A stretch of 64,000 nucleotides of DNA from Polyangium mundeleinium (lineage in GTDB: Bacteria > Myxococcota_A > Polyangia > Polyangiales > Polyangiaceae), in assembly GCF_028369105.1 (NCBI RefSeq), contig NZ_JAQNDO010000001.1, positions 9,394,501 to 9,458,500 on the forward strand. Direction: 5' to 3'. Of this stretch, positions 12,572 through 23,955 are shown piece by piece (position 1 is the first letter of the stretch; every line of letters begins with the position of its first letter). The notes under the pieces are model-generated. The model was given only the letters and a program-made list of their open reading frames with translations, had not been told where the DNA came from and ran no database searches. A program made the position numbers and the translations under genes.

Positions 12572-12575
<4 letters not shown>
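12222..12575 (-). CDS. small acidic, proline-rich lipoprotein
   Basis: A 117-residue secreted lipoprotein. ATG at 12575 has GGAGGA upstream and overlaps the stop of the sigma54-activator gene by four bases (ATGA), so the two are translationally coupled. The signal peptide MNVGRQSLGLGGLFALLATV ends in the lipobox LTGC. The mature part is short, acidic and low in complexity (DEAIEELAASSSDAEEQ, then PDEPPPQTDD). A near-repeat, DPLPWQELVP and DPLPWVPGAG, appears twice. I recognise no domain. It is last in the five-gene minus-strand operon. Confidence 0.72.
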
Positions 12576-16288
<3,713 letters not shown>

Positions 16289-16333
16289 GGCTTTTCCAGC
16301 GTACGGTCCGTGGCTCGCGCACCGCAACGTTTT

Positions 16334-17173
16334 TCAGGCGCCGCCCGGCGCCTTTTCGAGCACCGTGACGATGGCGTCGAAGCTTTCCGCTGGCGCATCG
16401 CCCAGGGCGCGCGCGAGCGGCACCTGCAACCTCGACGCTGCCACATAAAGAGGCACGAGGTGCGGCGCCGCGCGCGACAGCATCTCCAGGTGCCGGCCCA
16501 CGCCCGCCGCGTCCCCGCGACGCACCGGCCCCGTGAGCGCCGCCGGCAAACCCATCGCTTCCACGTTGTCCGCGACGCTGCGAAGGAGCGGCCCCAGCAT
16601 CGCCGCCGCGGTGTCCGCCGGCACGCCTGCGCGTCCGAGCAGATCCACCCCGCCTGCGGCGAGCGCCGCGGCCCCGTTCGCCACGAGCCCGGCCGCCGCA
16701 TGGTACAGCACGCGATCGAGCCCGGAGATCGTCCGCGGCGTCATCCCGAGCTTTCGCCCGATCGCCGCGGCCGCCCGCACGGCGCGCGGATCTCCGTCCA
16801 CGTGGAGCTGCCCGCGCACGAGCGACGGCGTGACCTCCGGCGACGCGAACGAGATCATCGGGTGCATCTGCGCGACCGCGACGTTCTTGCTCCGAAGCGG
16901 CGCGAGCGGCTCCGGGCCGATCGCGCCCGCGCAGTGCACGACCACCGCCCTTTTGTGCCCCAACAATCCTGCGTCCCGGATCCGCTCCGCGAGCGGCTGG
17001 AGATCACGATCCCGCACCGCGAGGATCACGAACGGCGCGTCGATGCGCCGCGCCGGCAGCCCGCTTCGTTGCGGGCGCAACGTCACCACGTACCCCACCC
17101 GGCGCAGCGCCCGCGCGAGACCTGCGCCGACCTTGCCTGCGCCCAGGATGAACACGCTCTTCTGCGCGGCCAT
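16334..17173 (-). CDS. Rossmann-fold/DUF2520 oxidoreductase
   Basis: A 279-residue protein starting with a dinucleotide-binding loop (SVFILGAGKVGAGLARALRRVGY). A segment with VVHCAGAIGPEPLAPL and QMHPMISFA resembles the 6-phosphogluconate/ketopantoate reductase superfamily, followed by an all-helical DUF2520 C-terminal domain (LYHAAAGLVANGAAALAAGGVDLL, PLLRSVADNVEAMG). It probably uses NAD(P)(H); the substrate is unknown. In many genomes this family sits near pantothenate or NAD genes. Here the start codon overlaps the nadD stop (TGATG), which supports a link to cofactor metabolism but does not prove one. Confidence 0.75.
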   Translation of the reverse strand: MAAQKSVFILGAGKVGAGLARALRRVGYVVTLRPQRSGLPARRIDAPFVILAVRDRDLQPLAERIRDAGLLGHKRAVVVHCAGAIGPEPLAPLRSKNVAVAQMHPMISFASPEVTPSLVRGQLHVDGDPRAVRAAAAIGRKLGMTPRTISGLDRVLYHAAAGLVANGAAALAAGGVDLLGRAGVPADTAAAMLGPLLRSVADNVEAMGLPAALTGPVRRGDAAGVGRHLEMLSRAAPHLVPLYVAASRLQVPLARALGDAPAESFDAIVTVLEKAPGGA

Positions 17174-17775
17174 CAGCTCCTCCGGTAGAGACCCCGCTCA
17201 GCCGCGTACGCGAGCACCTCGCGCGGCACGAGCTTCTCGACGCGCTCGATCTCGCCGCTGCCGATCGCGTCGCGCACCTCGGTGCTCGAGATCTTCGGCA
17301 GCATCGGCTCCGGCGCGCCCTCGGCCATCACGCCCGCGCGGCCCACGAAGAGCGGCGGCGCGATCGCCGTGATCTGATCGAAGCGGTGCCACTTCGACAG
17401 GTCCGCGATCACGTCGGCGCCGAGCAAGAGGCGCATCGACCAGTCCGGGTGCTGCGTGGCGAGGTGCTCGAGCGTCCGCAACGTGAGGCTCTCGCCGCCG
17501 AGCTCGCGCTCCACGGTGGAGACGCGTACGCGCGGGATCCAGGCGAACGCGAGCTCGCACATCGCAAGCCGATCCTCGAACGGCGCGAGCTCCTTGGCGA
17601 ACGGGTGCCTGTAGACGGGCACCACCAGCACCTCGTCCACGGGCTCCGTCGACAACACGTACACCGCCGCGAGCACGTGCGCGACGTGCGGCGGGTTGAA
17701 GCTCCCTCCGAACACGGCGACCCGATGCCCCGGCGCGGCCGCGGGCGCTGCGTGCTCATCCGCTGCTCTTGCCAT
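17173..17775 (-). CDS. nadD: nicotinate-nucleotide adenylyltransferase
   Basis: A 200-residue NadD. The nucleotidyltransferase signature VAVFGGSFNPPHVAHVLAA contains the (H/T)xGH-type motif, and the second ATP-binding motif ISSTEVRDAI sits near the end. PVYRHPFAKELAPFEDRLAMCE and LLGADVIADLSKWHRFDQI are typical NadD blocks. It adenylates nicotinate mononucleotide to deamido-NAD in de novo and salvage NAD synthesis, in the cytosol. ATG at 17775 overlaps the preceding gene by 20 bases. The first 17 residues are unconserved. Usual partners such as rsfS or proA are absent. Confidence 0.93.
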   Translation of the reverse strand: MARAADEHAAPAAAPGHRVAVFGGSFNPPHVAHVLAAVYVLSTEPVDEVLVVPVYRHPFAKELAPFEDRLAMCELAFAWIPRVRVSTVERELGGESLTLRTLEHLATQHPDWSMRLLLGADVIADLSKWHRFDQITAIAPPLFVGRAGVMAEGAPEPMLPKISSTEVRDAIGSGEIERVEKLVPREVLAYAAERGLYRRS

Positions 17776-18394
17776 CCTGCACCCGCATCTTGACGCCCGG
17801 CAGGCTCGGCCCTCCGCCCAGCATGTCCTCTGCGGTGACGGCCCCGCTCGCGTTCCGGATCTCCACGCGCACCCCGCCCGACGGCACCTCTTCGAGCACG
17901 GCCATGCCACCGCCCGGCGCCCCGATTGGCCCCGGGGAGACGAACATCCGCGAGCCGATGCGCTTCATCGTCGGCTCCTGGCTCCGCCCGAACACGAGCA
18001 AGCTCGCGGCCGCGATGTCGTCCTGATCGAGGATGCCTTTGTCGTAGACGAAGACCGCCACGCGCCCGTCGACGAGCTCGATCGATCGGAGCTGGCGGCT
18101 CGGGATGCTCGTCAGCGCGCGAAGCCTCGACCGCGCGCGCTCGGCGGCCACGTAGGCGTCGATCGCCTCCGGCGTCGCGCGCGCGCATCGCACCGCCGCG
18201 CGCGCATAGAGGAGGTCCTCGCTCGGGTTCGCGTCGACGAGCCGGTACGCCCAGGCCTTCGCCACGAGATCGAGCGCGCCGTCGTCCGACAGGTAGATGA
18301 TTTGGTCGACCTGGACCTCGTCCAGCAGGAGCTGCGCCGCCCGTGCAAGCGCAGGCAGATCTCTGTTGGCCGGTCCGAGGATGCCTAGGCGCAT
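17756..18394 (-). CDS. conserved hypothetical protein, first gene of the nadD operon
   Basis: A 212-residue cytosolic protein without a signal peptide. It opens MRLGILGPANRDLPALARAA with an Rx(L)GI-type beta strand, and then VDQIIYLSDDGALDLVAKAWA. This arrangement vaguely resembles the start of a calcineurin-like phosphoesterase, but the metal-binding His and Asn motifs are missing, so I do not assign that activity. The end is Gly/Pro-rich (GPIGAPGGGMAVLEE, GGGPSLPGVKM). It overlaps nadD by 20 bases and heads the minus-strand operon; 91 bases separate it from the divergent oxidoreductase gene. Confidence 0.6.
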   Translation of the reverse strand: MRLGILGPANRDLPALARAAQLLLDEVQVDQIIYLSDDGALDLVAKAWAYRLVDANPSEDLLYARAAVRCARATPEAIDAYVAAERARSRLRALTSIPSRQLRSIELVDGRVAVFVYDKGILDQDDIAAASLLVFGRSQEPTMKRIGSRMFVSPGPIGAPGGGMAVLEEVPSGGVRVEIRNASGAVTAEDMLGGGPSLPGVKMRVQDGKSSG

Positions 18395-18485
18395 CGATTC
18401 GAGAGGGTAGATCAGGCGCGCGTCCTCGTGGACCTTTGTTTGCGGGGGTCACCCCCGAGTTCGCCGTGCTATAGGGCCGTGGCCC

Positions 18486-19724
18486 ATGTTCCGGCGTACG
18501 CGGGCCTTCCGAGATCCGGTCACGATCCACCTCGACGGCTCGCCGGTGCGGGCCGAACGGGGCGAGCCGCTCGCCGCCTCTCTCCTTGCCGAGGACAAGT
18601 TCATCCTGGCGCGGAGCCCCAAGCTCCACCGCCCGCGCAGCGCGAGCTGCTTCCGCGGCGGGTGCGACGGCTGCCTCATGCGCGTCGACGGCACGCCGAA
18701 CGTGATGACCTGCCTCCACGCGACCCGGGGCGACGAAGAGGTCGAAGCCCAGAACGTCGTCGGCTCGCGCCAGGCCGACCTCTTGCGGGTAACGGATTGG
18801 TTCTTCCCGAAGGGCATCGATCACCACCACTTCATGGCAGGCGTCCCTGCGCTCGGCTCCATCATGCAGAGCTTCGCGCGCAAGATCGCGGGGCTCGGGC
18901 GCATGCCCTCGGAGATCGAGGCGCCTCGGCCCGCGCGCTTGCTCGAGGCAGACGTCGTGGTCGTGGGCGCGGGCCTCGCAGGCCTCGTCGTCGCGCACAA
19001 GCTCGGCGCTGCGGGCGCGCGTGTCGTCGTCGTCGACGACGGCCTCTCGCTCGGCGGCTCGCTCCTCGCGCTCCCCGACCAAGCGCGGCGCCTCGCATCG
19101 ATCCGGCCGAGCGGCGACCTCGTCTTCTCGCGCGCCACGGCGGCCGGCATCTACCTCGGGGACCTGCTCGTCGCTGCGGAAGAAGGAGCTGTCGTGGTAC
19201 GCGCGCCTGCAAAGGTCTTCGCGACGGGCGCGCACGACGGCATCGCGGCCTTCCCGGGCAACGATCTTCCCGGCGTCTTCTCGGCGCGCGCGCTCTGCCT
19301 CCTTCATACCTACGGCGTCGAACCCGACGGCCCCGTCGTCATCGCGGGCGAAGGTGTTTGGGCCGACGAGCTCGCACGACGGCTCGGCGATCGCGTGGTG
19401 CGCTGCAAGGCGTCCGCCCTCGCGGGCGTCGAAGGCACGGGACAGGTGAAGCGTGTTCTCCTGCACGAAGGCGCCAAAGACGAGCGCCGCATCGATACGG
19501 AAATCCTCGCCCTCGCGCTCCCCGGCGCCCCAGCGTTCGAACTCGCGGCGCAGGCTGGGGCCGAGCTTCGGTTCGATCCTGCGCGTGGCTACGCGGTCGC
19601 TTGTGACGCGGACGGCGCGGCTGGCGAAGGCATATGGGCTGTCGGCGAGTGCACCGGCATGGACTTCGATCCCGACGTGATCACGGCCGCCGCCGAGCGC
19701 TGCGCGGCCGCGATCAACGCTTGA
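18486..19724 (+). CDS. 2Fe-2S/FAD oxidoreductase, sarcosine-oxidase-alpha-like without the folate domain
   Basis: A 412-residue fusion. Residues 1 to 100 resemble the ferredoxin-like N-terminus of heterotetrameric sarcosine oxidase alpha: ITIHLDGSPVRAERGEPLAASLLA, then Cys-rich SCFRGGCDGCLMRVDG and a further Cys in MTCLHA. This gives four cysteines for a 2Fe-2S cluster. From about 155 comes a FAD/NAD-binding domain (ADVVVVGAGLAGLVVAHKLGAAGARVVVVDD), with a second flavoprotein motif (GIWAVGECTGMDFDP) near the end. The aminomethyltransferase-like half of true SoxA, which transfers one-carbon units to folate, is missing, as in opine or hydrogen-cyanide synthase A-type subunits. Substrate unknown; a secondary amine or amino acid is a reasonable guess. 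No beta-subunit gene is nearby. Confidence 0.8.
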   Translation: MFRRTRAFRDPVTIHLDGSPVRAERGEPLAASLLAEDKFILARSPKLHRPRSASCFRGGCDGCLMRVDGTPNVMTCLHATRGDEEVEAQNVVGSRQADLLRVTDWFFPKGIDHHHFMAGVPALGSIMQSFARKIAGLGRMPSEIEAPRPARLLEADVVVVGAGLAGLVVAHKLGAAGARVVVVDDGLSLGGSLLALPDQARRLASIRPSGDLVFSRATAAGIYLGDLLVAAEEGAVVVRAPAKVFATGAHDGIAAFPGNDLPGVFSARALCLLHTYGVEPDGPVVIAGEGVWADELARRLGDRVVRCKASALAGVEGTGQVKRVLLHEGAKDERRIDTEILALALPGAPAFELAAQAGAELRFDPARGYAVACDADGAAGEGIWAVGECTGMDFDPDVITAAAERCAAAINA

Positions 19725-19731
19725 GGGCTCT

Positions 19732-19748
19732 GCTCCGAGAAGCGGAGC
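19732..19748. terminator. possible terminator between convergent genes
   Basis: GCTCCG-AGAAG-CGGAGC makes a six-pair stem with a five-base loop inside the 42-base gap between the convergent oxidoreductase and ccmB genes. There is no U-tract, so if it terminates it would need Rho or act weakly. Confidence 0.35.
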
Positions 19749-19766
19749 TACGCCCCCAAACCCCTA

Positions 19767-20447
19767 TCACCCGTCGATGAGCGTATCGAACAGCCCCACG
19801 CCGCCGGCGGTGAACACCGTCCCGAAGACGCCCATCAGCGCGAGGTAATCGAAGAGCTCGCTCGTCTCGGCGCCGCCGAAGAGCTCGCGTGTGCCGGCCA
19901 CGGCGGCGAGCAGCGTCGGCGCGAGCAGCGGGAAGAACACGCTCGCGAGCACGAGATCCCTCGCCCGCGTGCGCACCGTCATCGCGCCGAACAGCGTCCC
20001 TACCGCGGCGATCCCCGGCGTCGCGAACAGCGCGATCAAGAGGAGCCCGGGACCCATGCGGATCAGATCGACGGAGAAGAGCAGCGCGCTCACGGGGATC
20101 ACGATCGCCTCCACGAGCCCCACGAAAATCGCCACGCTCACGGCCTTACCCGCGAAGATCGCGCCGCGCGACACGGGCAGGACGAGCAGCCCCGCGAGCG
20201 CGTTCTCCTCGCGCTCGCGTTGCCACGTCCGCCCGACGGCGAGCACCGAAGCGAACGCGACGGAGACCCATATCACCCCGGGCGCCACGCCTTCCGTTGC
20301 TTCTTGTCCTGCGAAGAACGCGAGGGACGCGATGACGGCGACGAGCACGGCGAAGAACCCGCTCGTGGTCACGATCTCGCCCGTGGACAGCTCGATGGCG
20401 AGGTCCTTCCCGGCGATGAGCGCAGCTTGCTTCAGGAATCGTTTCAC
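19767..20447 (-). CDS. ccmB: CcmB-like heme exporter / ABC permease
   Basis: A 226-residue membrane protein starting VKRFLKQAALIAGKDLAIEL (GTG at 20447). It shows six hydrophobic segments and the CcmB hallmarks: EIVTTSGFFAVLVAVIASLAF at the first helix, the WVSVAFASVLAVGRTWQREREENALAGLLVLPVSRG block, and FATPGIAAVGTLFGAMTV. CcmB is the membrane subunit of CcmABCDE, which releases holo-CcmE in cytochrome c maturation. No ccmA, ccmC or ccmE adjoins it: the neighbours are gltX (divergent) and an oxidoreductase (convergent). It is therefore an orphan copy, or the system is split in this genome. Confidence 0.87.
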   Translation of the reverse strand: MKRFLKQAALIAGKDLAIELSTGEIVTTSGFFAVLVAVIASLAFFAGQEATEGVAPGVIWVSVAFASVLAVGRTWQREREENALAGLLVLPVSRGAIFAGKAVSVAIFVGLVEAIVIPVSALLFSVDLIRMGPGLLLIALFATPGIAAVGTLFGAMTVRTRARDLVLASVFFPLLAPTLLAAVAGTRELFGGAETSELFDYLALMGVFGTVFTAGGVGLFDTLIDG

Positions 20448-20551
20448 GTGCGAGCTCGGAGCCCGAGGGTATACACGCGTTGGCCGAGCGCGCGGCGGAC
20501 GAGCACGCCGAGGCCGACAATCGCTACGAAAAATGCTACAGCGCGGGCGCC

Positions 20552-22012
20552 ATGGCACAAGGCAAGCCTCGCGTTCGATTCGCCCCCTCTCCGACGGGCT
20601 ACCTCCACATCGGCGGCGTCCGGACCGCGCTCTTCAACTGGCTCTGGGCGCGCAAGACCGGCGGCACGTTCGTCCTTCGTATCGAGGACACCGACCAGGA
20701 GCGGAGCACGCCGGAGAACGAGGCGATCATCCTGCGAGAGCTGCGCTGGCTCGGCCTCGGCTGGGACGAAGGTCCCGAGGTCGGCGGCGAGCACGGCCCG
20801 TACCGCCAGATGGAGCGGCTCCCGCTCTACCAGGAGTACGTGGAGAAGCTCATCGCGGCGGGCGCGGCCTATCGTTGTTATTGCACGAAGGAAGAGCTCG
20901 ACGCCCAGCGGGAGGCCTTGAAGGCCCGCGATCCGAAGGCCCAGTTCCGTTACCCCGGCACCTGCCGCGACCGCACGGGCCCGGCTCCCGATCGCCCGTT
21001 CGTCATTCGCTTCCGCGCGCCGAGCTCGGGCGCCGTCACTTACCGTGATCTCGTGTTCGGCGAGGTCGTCACGCCGAACAACACGCAGCAGGACGCCGTG
21101 CTCATGCGTGCGGACGGCGTCCCGCTCTACAACCTCGGCGCCGTCATCGACGACATCACCATGGGCATCACGCTCGTGGCGCGCGGCCGTGATCACATGA
21201 TCAACACGCCGCCGCAGATCCTGCTCTACCAGGCGCTCGGCGCGCCCACGCCGCAGTTCGCGCACCTGCCGATGATGCTCGCGCCCAGCGGGGAGAAGCT
21301 CTCGAAGCGGTACGGCGCGGTCTCCGTCGGCGAGTACCGCGAGCGCGGCATCTCCGCGGTGGGCCTCCTGAACTACCTCGTCCGCTTCGGCTGGTCCTTC
21401 GGCGACGAGGAGATTTTCTCGATGCAGGACCTCGTCCAGAAGTTCAGCTGGGAGAACTGCAGCAAGGCCGACGGCAAGTTCGACGGCAAGAAGCTCGCGG
21501 CGATCGCGTTCGAGCAGCTCAAGTCCTCCGCGCTCACGCCCGACGACGTCTACCTCGACGGCACGCTCCCGTTCCTCGAGAAACGTGGCCTCTCGGGCGT
21601 CGATCGTGAGGCGGTCCGCGCGATCCTGCCGCTCATCCGCGAGCGCGCGCAGACGTACGCCGACGCGGCCGACGCGCTCGACTACTTCTTCCGCGATCTG
21701 CCCGTCTACGACGAGAAGGCCGTGAAGAAATTCCTCGTCGCGGACAAGGCCCCGCACCTTCGGGCCGTGCGGGATCTCTTCGCGTCGATCGACGATTTCT
21801 CCGCGAAGAACCTGGAGGCTCGGTTCGGCGAGCTCCTCGCCGAGAAGAAGCTCGAGATCAAGGACGTGGCGCAGCCTGTCCGCGTCGCGGTCAGCGGCCG
21901 GACAGCGACGCCTGGGCTCTTCGACGTCCTCGCGCTCGTCGGCAAGCCGCGCGCCCTTGCGCGCCTCGATCATGCACTCGGCTTGATCGCCGCTTCGTCC
22001 GGGGCCGGCTGA
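20552..22012 (+). CDS. gltX: glutamyl-tRNA synthetase
   Basis: A 486-residue class I synthetase. ATG at 20552 is preferred over an open extension 24 codons upstream, because MAQGKPRVRFAPSPTGYLHIGG is the canonical beginning. The HIGH-type motif is PSPTGYLHIGG and the KMSKS-type motif is KLSKRYGAVS. DTDQERS-type and TEEE-like anchors of the active site are present (RIEDTDQERSTPENE). It charges tRNA-Glu. Whether it is discriminating cannot be settled here, and no gatCAB lies in the window. The CPBP protease gene follows after six bases. Confidence 0.96.
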   Translation: MAQGKPRVRFAPSPTGYLHIGGVRTALFNWLWARKTGGTFVLRIEDTDQERSTPENEAIILRELRWLGLGWDEGPEVGGEHGPYRQMERLPLYQEYVEKLIAAGAAYRCYCTKEELDAQREALKARDPKAQFRYPGTCRDRTGPAPDRPFVIRFRAPSSGAVTYRDLVFGEVVTPNNTQQDAVLMRADGVPLYNLGAVIDDITMGITLVARGRDHMINTPPQILLYQALGAPTPQFAHLPMMLAPSGEKLSKRYGAVSVGEYRERGISAVGLLNYLVRFGWSFGDEEIFSMQDLVQKFSWENCSKADGKFDGKKLAAIAFEQLKSSALTPDDVYLDGTLPFLEKRGLSGVDREAVRAILPLIRERAQTYADAADALDYFFRDLPVYDEKAVKKFLVADKAPHLRAVRDLFASIDDFSAKNLEARFGELLAEKKLEIKDVAQPVRVAVSGRTATPGLFDVLALVGKPRALARLDHALGLIAASSGAG

Positions 22013-22018
22013 GCCGTC

Positions 22019-22975
22019 ATGTTCGACCTCGCCTCGACGCTCCTCGCCGCGGCGGCGGGCCCGACGGGCGCGCGCGCCGCGCCGACGCTCTTCGAGACGG
22101 CGACCAAGGCCCTCTTCCCCGTCGCCGCGTACATCGCGCTCGCGCCCGTCCTCTGGTTCTTCTTCCGCGGCACGTGGCGCGAGCTCGACGTCGCGGCGCA
22201 CGAGCACCAGCGCAAGACGCTCGCCGCGGGCACGTACGATTACCGCCCCGCGGTGCTCTTCGTGACCACCGCGCTCGTGCTCACGCTTCAGGAATACTAT
22301 GGCGGCCGTGATTTCTATGAAAATCACCTGAAGCCATTCTTGCGCGAGCTCGAAAAGCAGGGCGGCTTCGGGGTCGATCTCCGCAAGTGGAACGAGCTCT
22401 ACGGCTACGGCTGGTGGGCTTTTACGCGCGTGTTCGGGTACGTGGCGTTCCCGATGATCGTCTGGAAGCTCTGCTTCCGGAAGGACAGCCTGCTCGACAT
22501 GGGCCTACGGGTCCGCGGCTTCTTGAAGCACGCGTGGATCTACGGGCTTTGCCTCGCGGTCGTGGTCCCGGCGGTCGTGATCGTCTCGCGGGCCCCCGAT
22601 TTCGGCACGTATTACCCATTTTACAAGCAATGCTCCCGATCGTGGTTCGACCTCGCGATGTGGGAGATGATGTATTTCGCGCAGTTCTTCGCGCTCGAGG
22701 TCTTTTTTCGGGGCTTCTGGCTCTCGGGCTTGCGGACGACGCTCGGCTCCGGCGCGATCTTCGCGATGTGCGTGCCTTATTGCATGATTCATTATGGCAA
22801 GCCTTACCTCGAAGCGGCCGGCGCCGTGGTCGCGGGCATCGCGCTCGGCTCGCTCGCGATGCGCACGAAGAGCATCTACTCGGGCTTCCTCGTGCACGTG
22901 ACGGTGGCCCTGCTCATGGATCTGCTCGCGCTCTCGCATCGAAACGCGCTGCCCACGTCGCTTTGGGGGCCCTGA
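22019..22975 (+). CDS. CPBP-family intramembrane endopeptidase
   Basis: A 318-residue protein with about seven hydrophobic segments. The CPBP (CAAX protease/bacteriocin-processing) motifs are visible: FFALEVFFRGFW, where E-x-x-x-R keeps the second glutamate of EExxxR but has Leu in place of the first; MIHYGKP as the middle histidine motif; and GFLVHVTVALLMD as the last. It is probably an inner-membrane glutamic peptidase. It follows gltX by six bases, likely on the same transcript. Proposed MYXO-CTERM-processing myxosortases belong to this family, and two MYXO-CTERM proteins are encoded 4 to 9 kb downstream, so a sorting role is plausible but unproven. Confidence 0.75.
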   Translation: MFDLASTLLAAAAGPTGARAAPTLFETATKALFPVAAYIALAPVLWFFFRGTWRELDVAAHEHQRKTLAAGTYDYRPAVLFVTTALVLTLQEYYGGRDFYENHLKPFLRELEKQGGFGVDLRKWNELYGYGWWAFTRVFGYVAFPMIVWKLCFRKDSLLDMGLRVRGFLKHAWIYGLCLAVVVPAVVIVSRAPDFGTYYPFYKQCSRSWFDLAMWEMMYFAQFFALEVFFRGFWLSGLRTTLGSGAIFAMCVPYCMIHYGKPYLEAAGAVVAGIALGSLAMRTKSIYSGFLVHVTVALLMDLLALSHRNALPTSLWGP

Positions 22976-23033
22976 GCCCCGGCCCTCCGCGCTTCGCGGG
23001 AAGCTTTGGCCCACCTCGTCGGTTCGGCTCCGG

Positions 23034-23756
23034 ATGCCACTGCCCGACCGTGTGCTACCCTGGCCTCGCTTGGCCGCCTCTTCGCTCCCCTCCGCGCGCG
23101 CTGTCCTCGGCCTCCTCGGCCTCGGAGCGGCGTTGCTTCTCGTCCCTGGCCACGCGCGAGCCGACATCTATACCTACACGGACGCGCAGGGAAACGTGCA
23201 CGTCACGAGCCAACCCGCCCAAGGCGGAAAATCGGGCGGGAAGATGGAGCGGATCACGAGCGGAGACGGAACCAAATCGCGCAAAAAGGCCGCCCAGCTT
23301 TTCACGGTGTCGATGCCGAGTGATCGATCGCCGGAGCGTTTTGGACGGTACGACACGTGGATCCGTGAAGGCGCGCGTCTTTATCGTCTCCCGGAGGAGC
23401 TGATTCGCGCGATCATCAAGTGCGAGAGCGACTTTGATCCGCGCGCGGTCTCGCCCACGGGCGCGCAGGGCCTGATGCAGCTCATGCCGGCGACGGCGCT
23501 GCGAATGCAGGTGCGTGACGCCTTTGATCCGCGCGAAAACATCCTCGGCGGCACGCGTTATCTGCGGGTGCTCGCGAACATGTTCAACGGCGATCTCGAG
23601 CTCACGGTCGCTGGCTACAACGCGGGCGAAAATGCGGTGATGAAGTACCAGGGCATCCCACCCTACGAGGAAACGCAGGGGTACGTGGGCTGCGTGGTGG
23701 GGCATTATCGCAGCTTCAAAGCCGCGCGCGCGCCGCAGACGCCCGAAGACCCCTGA
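23034..23756 (+). CDS. secreted lytic transglycosylase (SLT) with DUF4124 domain
   Basis: A 240-residue exported protein. The N-terminus has a basic stretch and the hydrophobic core AVLGLLGLGAALLLVPG with AHARAD-type cleavage. DUF4124 follows (DIYTYTDAQGNVHVTSQPAQGG). After a linker, residues about 100 to 230 form an SLT domain: catalytic glutamate in IKCESDFDPRAVSPTGAQGLMQLMPATA, then AGYNAGENAVMKYQGIPPYEETQGYV. Such enzymes cut peptidoglycan between MurNAc and GlcNAc, leaving 1,6-anhydroMurNAc, in the periplasm. The start is uncertain by a few codons. It follows the CPBP gene by 58 bases. Confidence 0.9.
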   Translation: MPLPDRVLPWPRLAASSLPSARAVLGLLGLGAALLLVPGHARADIYTYTDAQGNVHVTSQPAQGGKSGGKMERITSGDGTKSRKKAAQLFTVSMPSDRSPERFGRYDTWIREGARLYRLPEELIRAIIKCESDFDPRAVSPTGAQGLMQLMPATALRMQVRDAFDPRENILGGTRYLRVLANMFNGDLELTVAGYNAGENAVMKYQGIPPYEETQGYVGCVVGHYRSFKAARAPQTPEDP

Positions 23757-23866
23757 CCCGCTCGCCCCTCGACCGCTCGCGCAACGCAGCGCAGCAATCG
23801 GGAGGCCGCGCCACTCCCTGGAGACCCTGCGGCCGCCCCTGTGCTAAGATCGCCCCTTCCTGCGGG

Positions 23867-23894
23867 TTGCACGGACGCCCGATTGTTCTATATG
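23867..23894 (+). promoter_or_regulatory. possible sigma70-type promoter for the aminomutase gene
   Basis: TTGCAC (23867-23872) and TATATG (23889-23894) are separated by 16 bases, upstream of the kamA start at 23956. This is a fair -35/-10 match in an otherwise GC-rich gap. No operator is obvious. Confidence 0.35.
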
Positions 23895-23955
23895 GCGCTC
23901 GTCAGCCGGGCGAGCCCGAGGGCCGCCGCCATAAAAACCCGCTTGGGGGCGAACC

